Source: Verrucomicrobiota bacterium
GTDB lineage: Bacteria > Verrucomicrobiota > Verrucomicrobiia > Opitutales > Oceanipulchritudinaceae
Length of the DNA stretch: 6,873 nucleotides
Assembly (NCBI GenBank): GCA_009908535.1
Contig: JAAAOD010000066.1
Coordinates: 1-6,873, forward strand
Reading direction: 5' to 3'
Below, piece after piece: positions 6,524 to 6,873 of this stretch. A program made the translations under genes and the position numbers. The notes under the pieces were generated by a model that made no database searches, was not told the DNA's origin, and was given only the letters and a program-made list of their open reading frames with translations. The number at the start of each line of letters is the position of its first letter. The stretch's first letter is position 1.

Positions 6524-6873
6524 TGCAGCCCCTCCTTCACATGGAGGGACCCTTCCATGGTGAAGCGGAGCCGGTCTTCCTCAACATGGGTGAAATGGAG
6601 GTTATGCACGGTTTCAACGGGACCGTCGAGCCGCAGGGCCTGCATCCACTCCCGGAATTCCACGGAAGCTTCCCTTCCTTTGTAGTTACCTTTCATGACA
6701 AATCGCAGCCGGTCCAGGTCGTCTGTCCGCTGCAGTCGTATGCGCTGCAGCCCGACCTCCCGCGGCCTTGTCTGAAGGACCGAGCCCACCGTCAGGAAAG
6801 GCGCCTCCGCGAGCTCCGTCCTTCTGCGCCTTTCGCGGGCACGTTCGTAGTTGGCCTGCCAGCGAAGATGCTC
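6520..6873 (-). CDS. PilN-like (GspL/M-type) protein, C-terminal 117 residues only
   Basis: The reading frame is open to the right edge, so the start and any N-terminal membrane helix are outside the window. What is visible begins with a charged helix (WQANYERARERRRTELAEA). A small alpha/beta domain follows: strand VGLQRIRLQR, strand DRLRFVMKGNYKG, helix ASVEFREWMQALRL, strand VHNLHFTHV and strand DRLRFTMEGSL. A coiled coil followed by a ferredoxin-like domain is the periplasmic architecture of PilN, PilO and GspM, and the position before a PilO-like gene favours PilN. An in-frame GTG at 6789 could be taken as a start but has no reason to be one, since coding continues upstream of it. The strands at 6551-6576 and 6689-6714 are related at the DNA level. 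The stop overlaps the next start as ATGA. Confidence 0.62.
   Translation of the reverse strand, partial: EHLRWQANYERARERRRRTELAEAPFLTVGSVLQTRPREVGLQRIRLQRTDDLDRLRFVMKGNYKGREASVEFREWMQALRLDGPVETVHNLHFTHVEEDRLRFTMEGSLHVKEGLQ
6531..6537 (-). promoter_or_regulatory. Shine-Dalgarno for the PilO-like gene
   Basis: The minus strand reads AAGGAGG, seven bases before the ATG at 6523. It lies inside the last codons of the PilN-like gene, so translation of the two genes is probably coupled through the ATGA overlap. Confidence 0.85.

Overview
The window is a GC-rich stretch (roughly 60-65% by eye) in which every supportable gene lies on the minus strand, so transcription runs from right to left. Five genes fill almost all of it. 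In transcription order they are a PilN-like protein (partial, enters from the right edge), a PilO-like protein, a small PilP/GspC-like protein, an outer-membrane secretin of the PilQ/GspD superfamily, and a very large alpha-2-macroglobulin (A2M) family protein that runs off the left edge. No RNA gene, CRISPR array, insertion sequence, attachment site or origin was seen, and no gene-free stretch exceeds 50 bases.

The first four genes are packed as one translational unit. Each of the three junctions is a 4-base ATGA overlap, with a good Shine-Dalgarno sequence inside the end of the preceding gene. The order N-O-P-Q matches the type IV pilus alignment/secretin operon (pilMNOPQ) better than type II secretion gene order. 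A pilM-like gene is therefore predicted just beyond the right edge. The proteins are divergent and were assigned from topology, size, order and short motifs. The secretin is the only one of the four recognised strongly from sequence alone.

The fifth gene starts 49 bases after the secretin stop, probably at a TTG with no properly spaced Shine-Dalgarno sequence. It stays open for 1113 codons to the left edge. It has a signal-peptide-like N terminus, a helical region, macroglobulin-type beta domains and the start of the central A2M region. The thioester and receptor-binding parts would lie outside the window.

The secretin suggests the phylum Verrucomicrobiota (PVC group). Its N-terminal block (IPRVEFRDVPLSEV...) and its core phrases (LLSAPKLTVLSG, VTEFEGFVEYGG, RNLLIFVTANLV) resemble the secretin type typical of that phylum, including the Akkermansia Amuc_1098 group. 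This is recalled family resemblance, not a search result.

Taken together, the inner-membrane PilN/O/P-like proteins would form a periplasmic scaffold that reaches the secretin pore. The A2M protein, encoded directly downstream and probably co-transcribed, would be a periplasmic or surface protease trap. The coupling of A2M to a pilus/secretion alignment complex is the most unusual feature of the window.
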